Shown: positions 1-5,734, counted from the stretch's first letter. The stretch is DNA of 6,595 bases from Verrucomicrobiales bacterium (GCA_013911195.1 JACETS010000146.1:1-6595), one strand, 5' to 3'. The notes: generated by a model from the letters alone, not told the origin. Program-made: numbers and translations.

Positions 1-784
1 AGGAAAATCTATCATTAATTACTGGAATGCCTGCCCTGTGGTAGAAGTCTCCACAATTTTCTAGCCATCTGTCTCCAGTGATATATGCCTGGCCCTTTTC
101 CTGAGCTAAATTTGCTATATCTAAAACAGCATTACCCCATAGCCCAGTTTTTTCAACAGCAATGGCATCATCAATCAACCGTTTAGCATTCTCAAAATCT
201 GGACCGTCAATTCTTGATACCAGAAGAGATTTAGGACTCCCTCCAGCTTTCGAAGATCTAAAATAAGGATTTGAAATAGCCCCGTTAAGTCTTTTTAATT
301 CAATACCTAAACAGGCGATTTCAGAATCCACACTTGAGGCGTCATTATTTCCATGACCTCTAATCGTACCGGAATTACCGGATTTTCTCCTCACTGGATC
401 AGATAAAATCTTTAGAGGCATACCATAAATAATGGCTACAAATTTAATCTTACTCTTCAGACTTATTTTTTCAGAATCCTTTACTTTGGGGCTTTCCCAC
501 CAATGATTTTTTTGGAAAAGATCTTTTAGCGGAGTCATTATCAATTTTTCATAATCAGAACGACTTATGATTTCAGTTGTTGGACATTTAAAACCAACAA
601 GATTAGCAAATGGTATATTTCTTACCTTTGAGTAATAGGCAGCCAATTTTCTGGAATCAGCAATATTCTGATTATAGAGAACTAAGGTAGCTTCTCCATA
701 CTGATCATTAGGCTCAGAACCCTCTGAAAAGTTTAAAGTCCCTGAAATTAAAAATAAAAACAGAAATATTAAAATCCTTCTCAT
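1..784 (-). CDS. TIGR03790 family secreted protein, 5' part only (gene runs off left edge)
   Basis: The reading frame is open from the ATG at 784 down to base 1 with no stop, giving 261 residues; the C-terminus lies outside the window. Residues 1-22 form a signal peptide (MRR, then a run of I, L and F up to ISG), so the protein is exported. The rest matches the TIGR03790 family, known from Verrucomicrobia and Planctomycetes, in its motifs: LVLYN (34-38), ADSRKLAAYYSKVRNIP (42-58), PTTEIISRSDYE (68-79), YGMPLKI (120-126), NDASSVDSEIACL (147-159), NPYF (172-175), SRIDGP (190-195) and GLWGNAVLD (214-222). The family has no established biochemical function to my knowledge, so none is assigned. 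No clear Shine-Dalgarno precedes the ATG; a TATAAT hexamer lies 24 bases upstream. It is transcribed divergently from the DUF4266 operon, with no evidence of a functional link. The family call is by motif memory and is fairly firm. Confidence 0.85.
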   Translation of the reverse strand, partial: MRRILIFLFLFLISGTLNFSEGSEPNDQYGEATLVLYNQNIADSRKLAAYYSKVRNIPFANLVGFKCPTTEIISRSDYEKLIMTPLKDLFQKNHWWESPKVKDSEKISLKSKIKFVAIIYGMPLKILSDPVRRKSGNSGTIRGHGNNDASSVDSEIACLGIELKRLNGAISNPYFRSSKAGGSPKSLLVSRIDGPDFENAKRLIDDAIAVEKTGLWGNAVLDIANLAQEKGQAYITGDRWLENCGDFYHRAGIPVINDRFS

Positions 785-1040
785 TTGAGACAACAATCTG
801 CGCATCTATTATATTCTAGCTCAATAATGCAATTAATCACGACTAAGTCTAGTTGCATTCAAAACAGGAAAAGTCAGAAAGAAATAATAAATTTGATGCC
901 GCAAGAACTGAGAGTCAAAAACTTGCGTATTAAATAATAGAAATACCCATCTATAGATATATACTCTTTATAACTAGCTCCTTACGACACAAATTAAACC
1001 AAAAAAACCCGCAAATTACGGCCAATTTCATATCAATAAT
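785..1040. other. Divergent intergenic region
   Basis: These 256 bases separate the TIGR03790 gene (minus) from the DUF4266 operon (plus), so promoters for both must lie here. The stretch is strongly AT-rich and I see no small ORF, RNA gene or convincing long hairpin in it. On the plus strand, AT-rich blocks at about 929-940 and 952-974 could hold a -10 element for the operon, but none pairs with a good -35 at normal spacing. The start codon at 1041 has no recognisable Shine-Dalgarno, being preceded by AT-rich sequence. Confidence 0.6.
808..813 (-). promoter_or_regulatory. Possible -10 box of the TIGR03790 gene
   Basis: Read on the minus strand this is an exact TATAAT, 24 bases upstream of the ATG at 784, which would give a short leader. 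The sequence 17-18 bases further upstream (TTAATT or ATTAAT) is a poor -35, and a TTGCAT closer in has only a 13-base spacer. This is a weak call based on the hexamer and its position alone. Confidence 0.3.
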
Positions 1041-1271
1041 ATGAAAAAACTAAGACTAATAATCATCTCTCTCTCAACAATTATATTCTTCAGTAATTGT
1101 TCTCAGAGTTTGGTTAAAGTACAACCTTACGACCGCGGCAACTTATCTAGAACCAGCATGTCTGGAGAACTTAACTCTTTAATTACATCAATGACAGAGC
1201 ATGGATATTTTTCCAGAGAAGCAAGTTTTGGAGGAGGTCTAATTGGCGGTGGCGGATGTGGTTGTAATTAA
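1041..1271 (+). CDS. DUF4266 domain-containing small lipoprotein
   Basis: A 76-residue protein with a lipoprotein signal: MKK, hydrophobic segment LIIISLSTIIFF (6-17), then FSNC with lipidated Cys20 (Asn at -1 is a tolerated variant). After processing only about 57 residues remain. The mature part has the DUF4266 pattern: VKVQPYDRGNLS (25-36, 'pw.rg.La'-like), M40, H54, SRE (58-60), then a glycine-rich tail ending GGGGCGCN with Cys73 and Cys75. The family's role is unknown; it often sits beside DUF3570 and ApbE genes, as here. It is first in a four-gene operon, 8 bases before the next start. The CxC tail could bind a metal, form a disulfide or carry a modification; this is inference. The ATG has no evident ribosome-binding site, but the lipoprotein signal follows it directly, which supports this start. 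Family call is firm, function open. Confidence 0.88.
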   Translation: MKKLRLIIISLSTIIFFSNCSQSLVKVQPYDRGNLSRTSMSGELNSLITSMTEHGYFSREASFGGGLIGGGGCGCN

Positions 1272-1279
1272 TTTAAAAG

Positions 1280-2446
1280 ATGCAGATAAACAACAAAATC
1301 TCTTTCTTTGGTAAACATTTACCAAAGGCAGGACTAACGAGTCTTTTATTAAATAAAGGAGCAGCTACTCATTTAATAACTTATGAATCTCATTTTGTAG
1401 GATCCGCGGCAATTACCCAAATTGTTAAGTGGTCATCTGTCGCAGTTGTAGGTTTAGGTACTTATGATGCGGTCAGTGGTGCCACCCAAATTACCCAAAT
1501 TGCTCCATCCTCTGGTTCTTCAACAGTACCAGCCAAGGCTGGTGAATTATTAAACCTAGTATATCAAATCACAGGCGCTCCCCACCGAGCAAGAAGCTGG
1601 GCCGTCATTGGTGAACTTCCCGAAGGTCTTAATCATCTTAACACGACTAATAGTAATACGGACGGTATCACAGGAATTCCAACACAGCCCGGAACCTATA
1701 GAATACGGGTTAGAGCCTATAAAGGTTCCAACAACAGTGGTTACAATTATACTAAAACCTTCAACATTGAAGTAGCGCCAAGTTCAGAGCCACCAATAAT
1801 CTCAACTCAACCTGAAAATATCACTGTTTCCTCAATCCAGGAAGCGACCCTCCAAGTCAACGCATCAGGAAACGGGATAACGTACCAATGGTACAAAGGA
1901 GAATCTGGAATCACTAATAGCCCAGTCCCCGGCGCGAATAACCAATCTTTAAAGGTTGGACCAATCAAAGCAGATTCCCAATATTGGGTACAAATTTCCA
2001 ATGATTCCGGTTCAATTAATTCTCAAACTGCCAATGTTAAAGTCGTTGATAACTATACTAGCTGGGCAGAGCAACAGTTTGGCCTAGACCCTGAACTTAC
2101 CGACCCTGAAAATGATAATGACGGAGACGGTCTAACCAATGAATACGAATATTTAATTGGCTCATCCCCTGTAGAACAAAGCCTCGATTCGGAAACTGAA
2201 ATTTCAACAGAAGATTCTCTAATTAAACTATCATTTATGACCAAATCCGCCCAAGGAGATGGCTATGCCGGCCTTGAGCGCGTTTACAGCATCGAAGAAT
2301 CTAATGATATTTCTAGGGACTCATGGAAAGCGGTACCAGGATATCAAAATCTCGTCGGAAATGGCCAGAAGATCAGCCTATCCAAAGCCATTAACGACGT
2401 CAAAAAATACTATCGACTTAAGGTTAATATCAGGGAAAAATCTTGA
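1280..2446 (+). CDS. Ig-like multidomain protein with ApbE-type flavinylation motif (candidate flavoprotein)
   Basis: A 388-residue protein I cannot match to a named gene. Visible in order: a polar N-terminus (1-38); a hydrophobic segment at about 39-61 interrupted by Lys50, probably a late signal or membrane anchor; DAVSGAT at 63-69; a putative-Ig (He_PIG-like) domain at about 80-166 ending in DGITGIPTQPGTYRIRVRAY; an Ig domain at about 171-256 with TYQWYKG and SNDSGSINS; a calcium-loop stretch with Asp279, Asp281, Asp283, Asn287 and Glu290 in EF-hand/thrombospondin-3-like spacing; and a C-terminal beta domain (about 313-384) with YSIEES, SW, VPGY and YYRL. DAVSGAT fits the Dxx(S/T)GAT motif to which ApbE links FMN via the last Thr (Thr69), and an ApbE gene lies two genes downstream. 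The protein is probably extracytoplasmic. Its stop is immediately followed by the next start. The ATG at 1280 follows only a weak AAAAG, but no other Met occurs before residue 320. Domain calls are good; flavinylation is inferred. Confidence 0.8.
   Translation: MQINNKISFFGKHLPKAGLTSLLLNKGAATHLITYESHFVGSAAITQIVKWSSVAVVGLGTYDAVSGATQITQIAPSSGSSTVPAKAGELLNLVYQITGAPHRARSWAVIGELPEGLNHLNTTNSNTDGITGIPTQPGTYRIRVRAYKGSNNSGYNYTKTFNIEVAPSSEPPIISTQPENITVSSIQEATLQVNASGNGITYQWYKGESGITNSPVPGANNQSLKVGPIKADSQYWVQISNDSGSINSQTANVKVVDNYTSWAEQQFGLDPELTDPENDNDGDGLTNEYEYLIGSSPVEQSLDSETEISTEDSLIKLSFMTKSAQGDGYAGLERVYSIEESNDISRDSWKAVPGYQNLVGNGQKISLSKAINDVKKYYRLKVNIREKS
1411..1502 (+). repeat. 14-base direct repeat pair flanking the hydrophobic segment and DAVSGAT codons
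   Basis: AATTACCCAAATTG occurs at 1411-1424 and again at 1489-1502, 78 bases apart. Both copies encode ITQI with identical codons (residues 45-48 and 71-74). The second copy overlaps a 9-base tandem duplication (ACCCAAATT twice, 1484-1501) encoding TQITQI from Thr69 onward. Confidence 0.75.
1466..1486 (+). other. Codons for the candidate flavinylation motif DAVSGAT
   Basis: These seven codons encode Asp63-Ala-Val-Ser-Gly-Ala-Thr69. Known ApbE acceptor sites, such as the FMN-binding domain of NqrC and RnfG and the NqrB site, share the form D-x-x-S/T-G-A-T, with FMN attached by a phosphoester bond to the last Thr. The match is exact at every conserved position. No FMN-binding domain fold is recognisable around it. 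A competing reading is a signal peptidase I site after Ser-Gly-Ala, which would put Thr69 at the mature N-terminus. Confidence 0.6.
2432..2436 (+). promoter_or_regulatory. Ribosome-binding site for the DUF3570 gene
   Basis: AGGGA lies inside the last codons of the Ig-like gene, 10 bases before the ATG at 2447. The upstream stop and this ATG are directly adjacent (TGAATG), so the two genes are probably translationally coupled. Confidence 0.5.
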
Positions 2447-3604
2447 ATGGCTTCCAAGTCTCAGTGCCGCATTATTATTGGCTGCCTTCTGCCATGGTCG
2501 AGTTCCGAGGCAATTGAACTTGGCCAGGAATACGAATATGGTTATCAACTGTATGATGAAGGGGGTGAGAGAATCAAGGTTGAGGCCAATTACTTTAGAG
2601 GAAAAATCGACCTCACTGATGAATCCACTTTCAGGTTCCAACTTCTCAATGATTCAATTTCGGGCTCTTCTCCGACGGGAGTTCTCCCAGGCGGGGACCA
2701 ACCTTTTATATCCGATCTCGAAGATGTTAGAACTGGAATTCTAGCTGCGCTTCAATATGACATGGAAGATCAAAGAGTGGAACTCGAGCTCTCTAAAAGC
2801 GAAGAATCAGATTATTTTTCGAGTGGAATCTCACTCAATTACGAGAAGGATTATAACCTCGGTAATACAACACTAGCTCTAGGTTCTAATTACCTTGATG
2901 ATATCGTCAAAGTCCCACTCTTGGATGATGAGAAAAAAGACAGCTATGATTTTTTTATTGGAGTCACTCAACTCCTTAGTAAAAACACAGTTGTTTCTGC
3001 TGATCTCACTCTTGGATATTCAGAAGGATACTTAAACGACCCTTACAAAGTTGTTCAAAGAAACGAAGACTTTGTGATCGCACCCGGAATCAGTATTCCA
3101 GTCGTCAACATATATAGAGAGAACAGACCAAATAGTCGATTCAGACAAGTCTTCCATCAAGAGACCAAACACTATTTTGAATCACTCAACGGAACACTAA
3201 AGGCCGCGTTCCGCCTCTCCAACGACGACTATGGAATCTTTTCGCAAACCGCTGAAATAGAATGGCGGCAAGAAGTTAATGACAATCTCCTAGTATCCCC
3301 GTTTTACAGGTTCTACAATCAGAATAGTGCCGACTTTTTCGTAAATACCCTCAACAATTTGGATATTGATACTCCGGCAGATGAACCCAATGGTAGCGGT
3401 CCTAACTACTCAGCTGACTACCGTTTATCATCTCTACAGGCCACAAGCATAGGACTTAAGATTAATTACAAAGTTAATGAAAATTTCTCTCTCTCCGGAG
3501 CCTACGAGCATTATGCTATGGAAGGGGTTGGATCCGATTCAGCGCCTTCACAAGCATACCCTACCGCCAACACCTTTAGCCTCACGGCTCAAATCAAATT
3601 TTAG
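2447..3604 (+). CDS. DUF3570 domain-containing outer-membrane beta-barrel protein
   Basis: A 385-residue protein rich in alternating polar and hydrophobic strands and ending in Phe (TAQIKF), the usual outer-membrane barrel signature. Family marks are the N-terminal YDEGGERIKVE (36-46) just after the signal peptide, and near the C-terminus NYSADYRLSS (about 320-329), a GLKINYKVNENFSLSGAYEHY strand pair, and the terminal strand. The signal peptide is modest: MASKSQCR, a short core IIIGCLLPW, then SSSEA with likely cleavage after Ala22. Length fits the roughly 400-residue family. DUF3570 proteins have no proven function that I know of; they recur beside DUF4266 and ApbE. Here the gene starts directly after the Ig-like gene's stop and its own stop overlaps the ribosome-binding site of the ApbE gene, so the four genes form one unit. 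It may be the outer-membrane partner of the lipoprotein and the Ig-like protein, which is inference. Another reading frame spells a better signal core over 2447-2510 (see findings). Confidence 0.82.
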   Translation: MASKSQCRIIIGCLLPWSSSEAIELGQEYEYGYQLYDEGGERIKVEANYFRGKIDLTDESTFRFQLLNDSISGSSPTGVLPGGDQPFISDLEDVRTGILAALQYDMEDQRVELELSKSEESDYFSSGISLNYEKDYNLGNTTLALGSNYLDDIVKVPLLDDEKKDSYDFFIGVTQLLSKNTVVSADLTLGYSEGYLNDPYKVVQRNEDFVIAPGISIPVVNIYRENRPNSRFRQVFHQETKHYFESLNGTLKAAFRLSNDDYGIFSQTAEIEWRQEVNDNLLVSPFYRFYNQNSADFFVNTLNNLDIDTPADEPNGSGPNYSADYRLSSLQATSIGLKINYKVNENFSLSGAYEHYAMEGVGSDSAPSQAYPTANTFSLTAQIKF

Positions 3605-3607
3605 GAA
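3603..3607 (+). promoter_or_regulatory. Ribosome-binding site for the ApbE gene
   Basis: AGGAA overlaps the TAG stop of the DUF3570 gene and sits 6 bases before the ATG at 3614. It fixes the start of the ApbE gene and shows that translation restarts locally after the upstream gene. Confidence 0.7.
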
Positions 3608-3613
3608 CGACTC

Positions 3614-4600
3614 ATGAGCGCTCCGGACCTGAGCAAATTCTTAAACCCCAATCCTCAAGGAGTCCGAGAACTTGAATTTCGTGCCCTCGGAACAGAATGC
3701 CATGTCAAGATTCGGTTAAAACCTGAACGAGACGCTCTTCAATTTGCTGCCGATACTTTAGAGTGGATTAAAAATTTCGAGGAAAAATACTCACGCTACC
3801 TAGACACATCTCTTATTTCAAAAATTAATGCAGCAGCCGGTCAATCATGGATCGAAACTGATGAAGATGCGGAGCGACTACTTAACCTAGCCGATGAAGT
3901 GTTCAGAAAAAGTGAAGGTATTTTGGATGCCACAATGTTACCTCTCGCTAGGGTCTGGGACTGGAAGAAAGTTCATCAAGAATTACCAAACGAAGAGGAC
4001 ATCCAAGAAGCGCTCAGACTAACGGGCTGGGATAAGGTCGAGCGCCGAGAAGGTGCCATCTTCTTACCAGAGAAAGGCATGGGCCTTGATTTTGGAGGAT
4101 TTGGAAAGGAGCTCGCAGTCGATGCTCTCATCGAGATCTCCCGACGTCATAATATTAAAGACGTTCTTATCGATCTAGGTAGAGACGTCTTTGCGAGCGG
4201 CGGTAACGGAAAGCACGAGTTCTGGCACATTGGCATTGAGGACGGGAAGAACCCAGAAAGTTGTCTCGCAAGCCTCGCTATCAGTGATCGGGCCGTCTCA
4301 TCATCAGGTTCTTACGCAAGGCATTTTATGCACGAAAACAAGAGGTACGGTCATATCATTGATCCTCGTTCAGGATGGCCGACCAGTAATGGCGTTAATT
4401 CAGTAACAGTGATTGCTAAAAGCTGCCTAGAAGCCGGAATTCATAGCACGGTCTGTTATATCCTTGGAGTGGATGAAGGTCTCAGATTCGCTTCAAATTT
4501 TCCAGAAGTCGATGTCTGCATTCAGTCCGATCAAGGCACTGAAGGGAATCCACAATTTGAAAGGTGGTTAGTCAAAGAGGATAACGACAAAGAGAGCTGA
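3614..4600 (+). CDS. apbE: FAD:protein FMN transferase, ApbE family
   Basis: A 328-residue ApbE-family protein. The family takes FMN from FAD and links it, with Mg2+, to a Thr or Ser of target proteins. Motifs seen: LGTECHV (25-31, usual MGT), FEEKYSRYLDTSLISKIN (55-72), LDFGGFGKELAVD (158-170, usual DLGGiaKGyavD, with Asp159, Lys165 and Asp170 kept), IDLGRDVFASG (186-196, usual lGGnv), SSSGSYAR (229-236, usual TSGdyeR), GHIIDPRSGWP (246-256, catalytic-site His247) and VTVIAKSCLEAGIHST (264-279). In the last, Gly275 replaces the usual metal-binding Asp, though the Thr is kept. There is no signal peptide or lipobox, unlike most bacterial ApbE, and an in-frame stop 12 bases upstream rules out a longer N-terminus. 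A good AGGAA site supports the start. It is last in the operon, and its likely target is the Ig-like protein with DAVSGAT. Family assignment is firm; activity and location are uncertain. Confidence 0.9.
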   Translation: MSAPDLSKFLNPNPQGVRELEFRALGTECHVKIRLKPERDALQFAADTLEWIKNFEEKYSRYLDTSLISKINAAAGQSWIETDEDAERLLNLADEVFRKSEGILDATMLPLARVWDWKKVHQELPNEEDIQEALRLTGWDKVERREGAIFLPEKGMGLDFGGFGKELAVDALIEISRRHNIKDVLIDLGRDVFASGGNGKHEFWHIGIEDGKNPESCLASLAISDRAVSSSGSYARHFMHENKRYGHIIDPRSGWPTSNGVNSVTVIAKSCLEAGIHSTVCYILGVDEGLRFASNFPEVDVCIQSDQGTEGNPQFERWLVKEDNDKES

Positions 4601-4603
4601 TCA
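4598..4603. other. Shared TGATCA carrying both convergent stop codons
   Basis: The TGA of the ApbE gene (plus, 4598-4600) and the TGA of the GH99-like gene (minus, 4603-4601) are the two halves of the palindrome TGATCA. The operons converge with no spacer, so any terminator must lie within the opposing coding sequence; I saw no obvious terminator hairpin with a U-tract. Confidence 0.9.
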
Positions 4604-5734
4604 TTTCCCAAACTCTGAACGCAGGATATCAAGGTAAAGAGAACCGTAGTCATGGTAGAGATTATCTTCGGTGAAGAAATTTCCTGACTTCGAATCGTCT
4701 TTTGAAACTGGCAACTTAGCTTTCCCCGAAGTCGGTTCAATTTGAGTGTCTTCATACCATTCATTAAAAGAGGTCACCATGATCATATTCTTTGCTTTTG
4801 GGTCGGCTAGAGACATCGCAACGTCTTTAATCATAGAACGAAAAAGATCACCCTCTTTTGATTCTTTAACATCATCAAAAAATCGTGATCTTCCGGGATT
4901 CCCTTTTCGCACAGCGCGGTCATTGTAACCGGGAGCTATAGCAGGCACGAACCCAGTACCAACTTTATTAGCCTTACCCTTTGCTTTAGAATAATTATTC
5001 TTTAGGCGTTCAATCCCCGCCTTAGTACCTCCTGTAATTTTAGTCGATTGACCATAAACATCGTATGCCGTTATAGCGTTCCACTGACTCGCCGCACTGC
5101 TAGGATAGTTAGGACCAAAGACATCATCTCCTATGATGTATAAGTTCGGGTGTTTAAGTCTTAGAGATTCTAAAGCCTTCTTACCCTCATCGCCCCTGAA
5201 GTAAACACGAGTCAGGTATATAAATACAACAGGCTTTCCATCAACTTTAAGATAATTCGGATGATTAAAGTACTGCTCAGTGAAGTAATCAAAATCAGGA
5301 ACCAAATTTTTATAGCTCGGGCTCCTCATCGAACCTAACCGACCAGTCGATTCATAAAGGACGGCATATTTCAAGTTGCCGGCAGCAGGATGCTTTAAAA
5401 TATGGTCCTTGAATGTTTCATCCTGACGGTTTTGACCCCACCAACTCACCGACCAGAAATTAATTCCAGCGTGCTTAGACTGTTCAATATGACGCCTAAT
5501 AACTTTTGGGTCGCGGCTATCATAAACACCCAATTTAGGAAGCTGCACGGGGTCTAGTCTTCCCCTCAAGGCTTTTTTCATCCATCCAATATCATCTTCA
5601 TTTTTTGGTGCGTCATACCAAGCATAGTAGTAGGCGCCCAACATAAAGCTCTTATCTTTGCTCAAGTTCTCAACTTGAGCATAAGAAAATGTCGAAAGTA
5701 TGAATACAACTACAGCGGTTTTTAAAATATTCAT
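4601..5734 (-). CDS. Secreted glycoside hydrolase, GH99-like domain
   Basis: A 377-residue protein with a clear signal peptide (MNILKTAVVVFILSTFSYA, cleavage near residue 19). The remainder is a single TIM-barrel-like domain resembling glycosyl hydrolase family 99: LGAYYYAWYD (32-41), LGVYDSRDPKVIRRHIEQSKHAGINFWSVSWWG (68-100), GKPVVFIYL (166-174) and TSFNEWYEDTQIEP (321-334). GH99 contains endo-acting alpha-mannosidases and alpha-mannanases; their catalytic pair lies in an NEWHEGTQIE segment, and the equivalents Glu325 and Glu328 are kept here, with His and Gly of that segment changed to Tyr327 and Asp329. The true substrate cannot be read from the sequence, and many GH99-like proteins are uncharacterised. 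It probably acts in the periplasm or outside the cell. The start overlaps the stop of the PhnP-like gene as ATGA, implying translational coupling; a Shine-Dalgarno is weak or absent. Fold call is good, substrate unknown. Confidence 0.8.
   Translation of the reverse strand: MNILKTAVVVFILSTFSYAQVENLSKDKSFMLGAYYYAWYDAPKNEDDIGWMKKALRGRLDPVQLPKLGVYDSRDPKVIRRHIEQSKHAGINFWSVSWWGQNRQDETFKDHILKHPAAGNLKYAVLYESTGRLGSMRSPSYKNLVPDFDYFTEQYFNHPNYLKVDGKPVVFIYLTRVYFRGDEGKKALESLRLKHPNLYIIGDDVFGPNYPSSAASQWNAITAYDVYGQSTKITGGTKAGIERLKNNYSKAKGKANKVGTGFVPAIAPGYNDRAVRKGNPGRSRFFDDVKESKEGDLFRSMIKDVAMSLADPKAKNMIMVTSFNEWYEDTQIEPTSGKAKLPVSKDDSKSGNFFTEDNLYHDYGSLYLDILRSEFGK

Noticed and set aside
923..974. Promoter for the DUF4266 operon (TTGCGT near 923; TATAGA near 952; TATAAC near 969)
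   Set aside because: The spacing between the candidate -35 and the AT-rich -10 candidates is far from 17 bases, and the whole region is so AT-rich that such hexamers are expected by chance.
1041..1271. DUF4266 protein as a RiPP precursor because of its Gly/Cys-rich tail
   Set aside because: It has a lipoprotein signal rather than a typical leader, and no maturation enzyme of a RiPP type is nearby. ApbE is the only modifying enzyme, and the small protein lacks the Dxx(S/T)GAT motif.
1807..2641. Three minus-strand open frames (1807-2001, 2053-2244, 2378-2641)
   Set aside because: Each is antisense to domain-bearing codons of the Ig-like or DUF3570 genes and none has a recognisable motif, signal peptide or ribosome-binding site.
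2259..2744. 161-codon open frame on the plus strand overlapping the Ig-like and DUF3570 genes
   Set aside because: It lies in a different frame across the junction of two well-supported genes and its protein has no family resemblance. Only its short hydrophobic run near 2440-2500 is noted as a finding.
4191..4928. Open frames at 4191-4406 (+), 4531-4764 (-) and 4746-4928 (+)
   Set aside because: They are shadows inside or across the apbE and GH99-like genes, whose own frames show clear family motifs.
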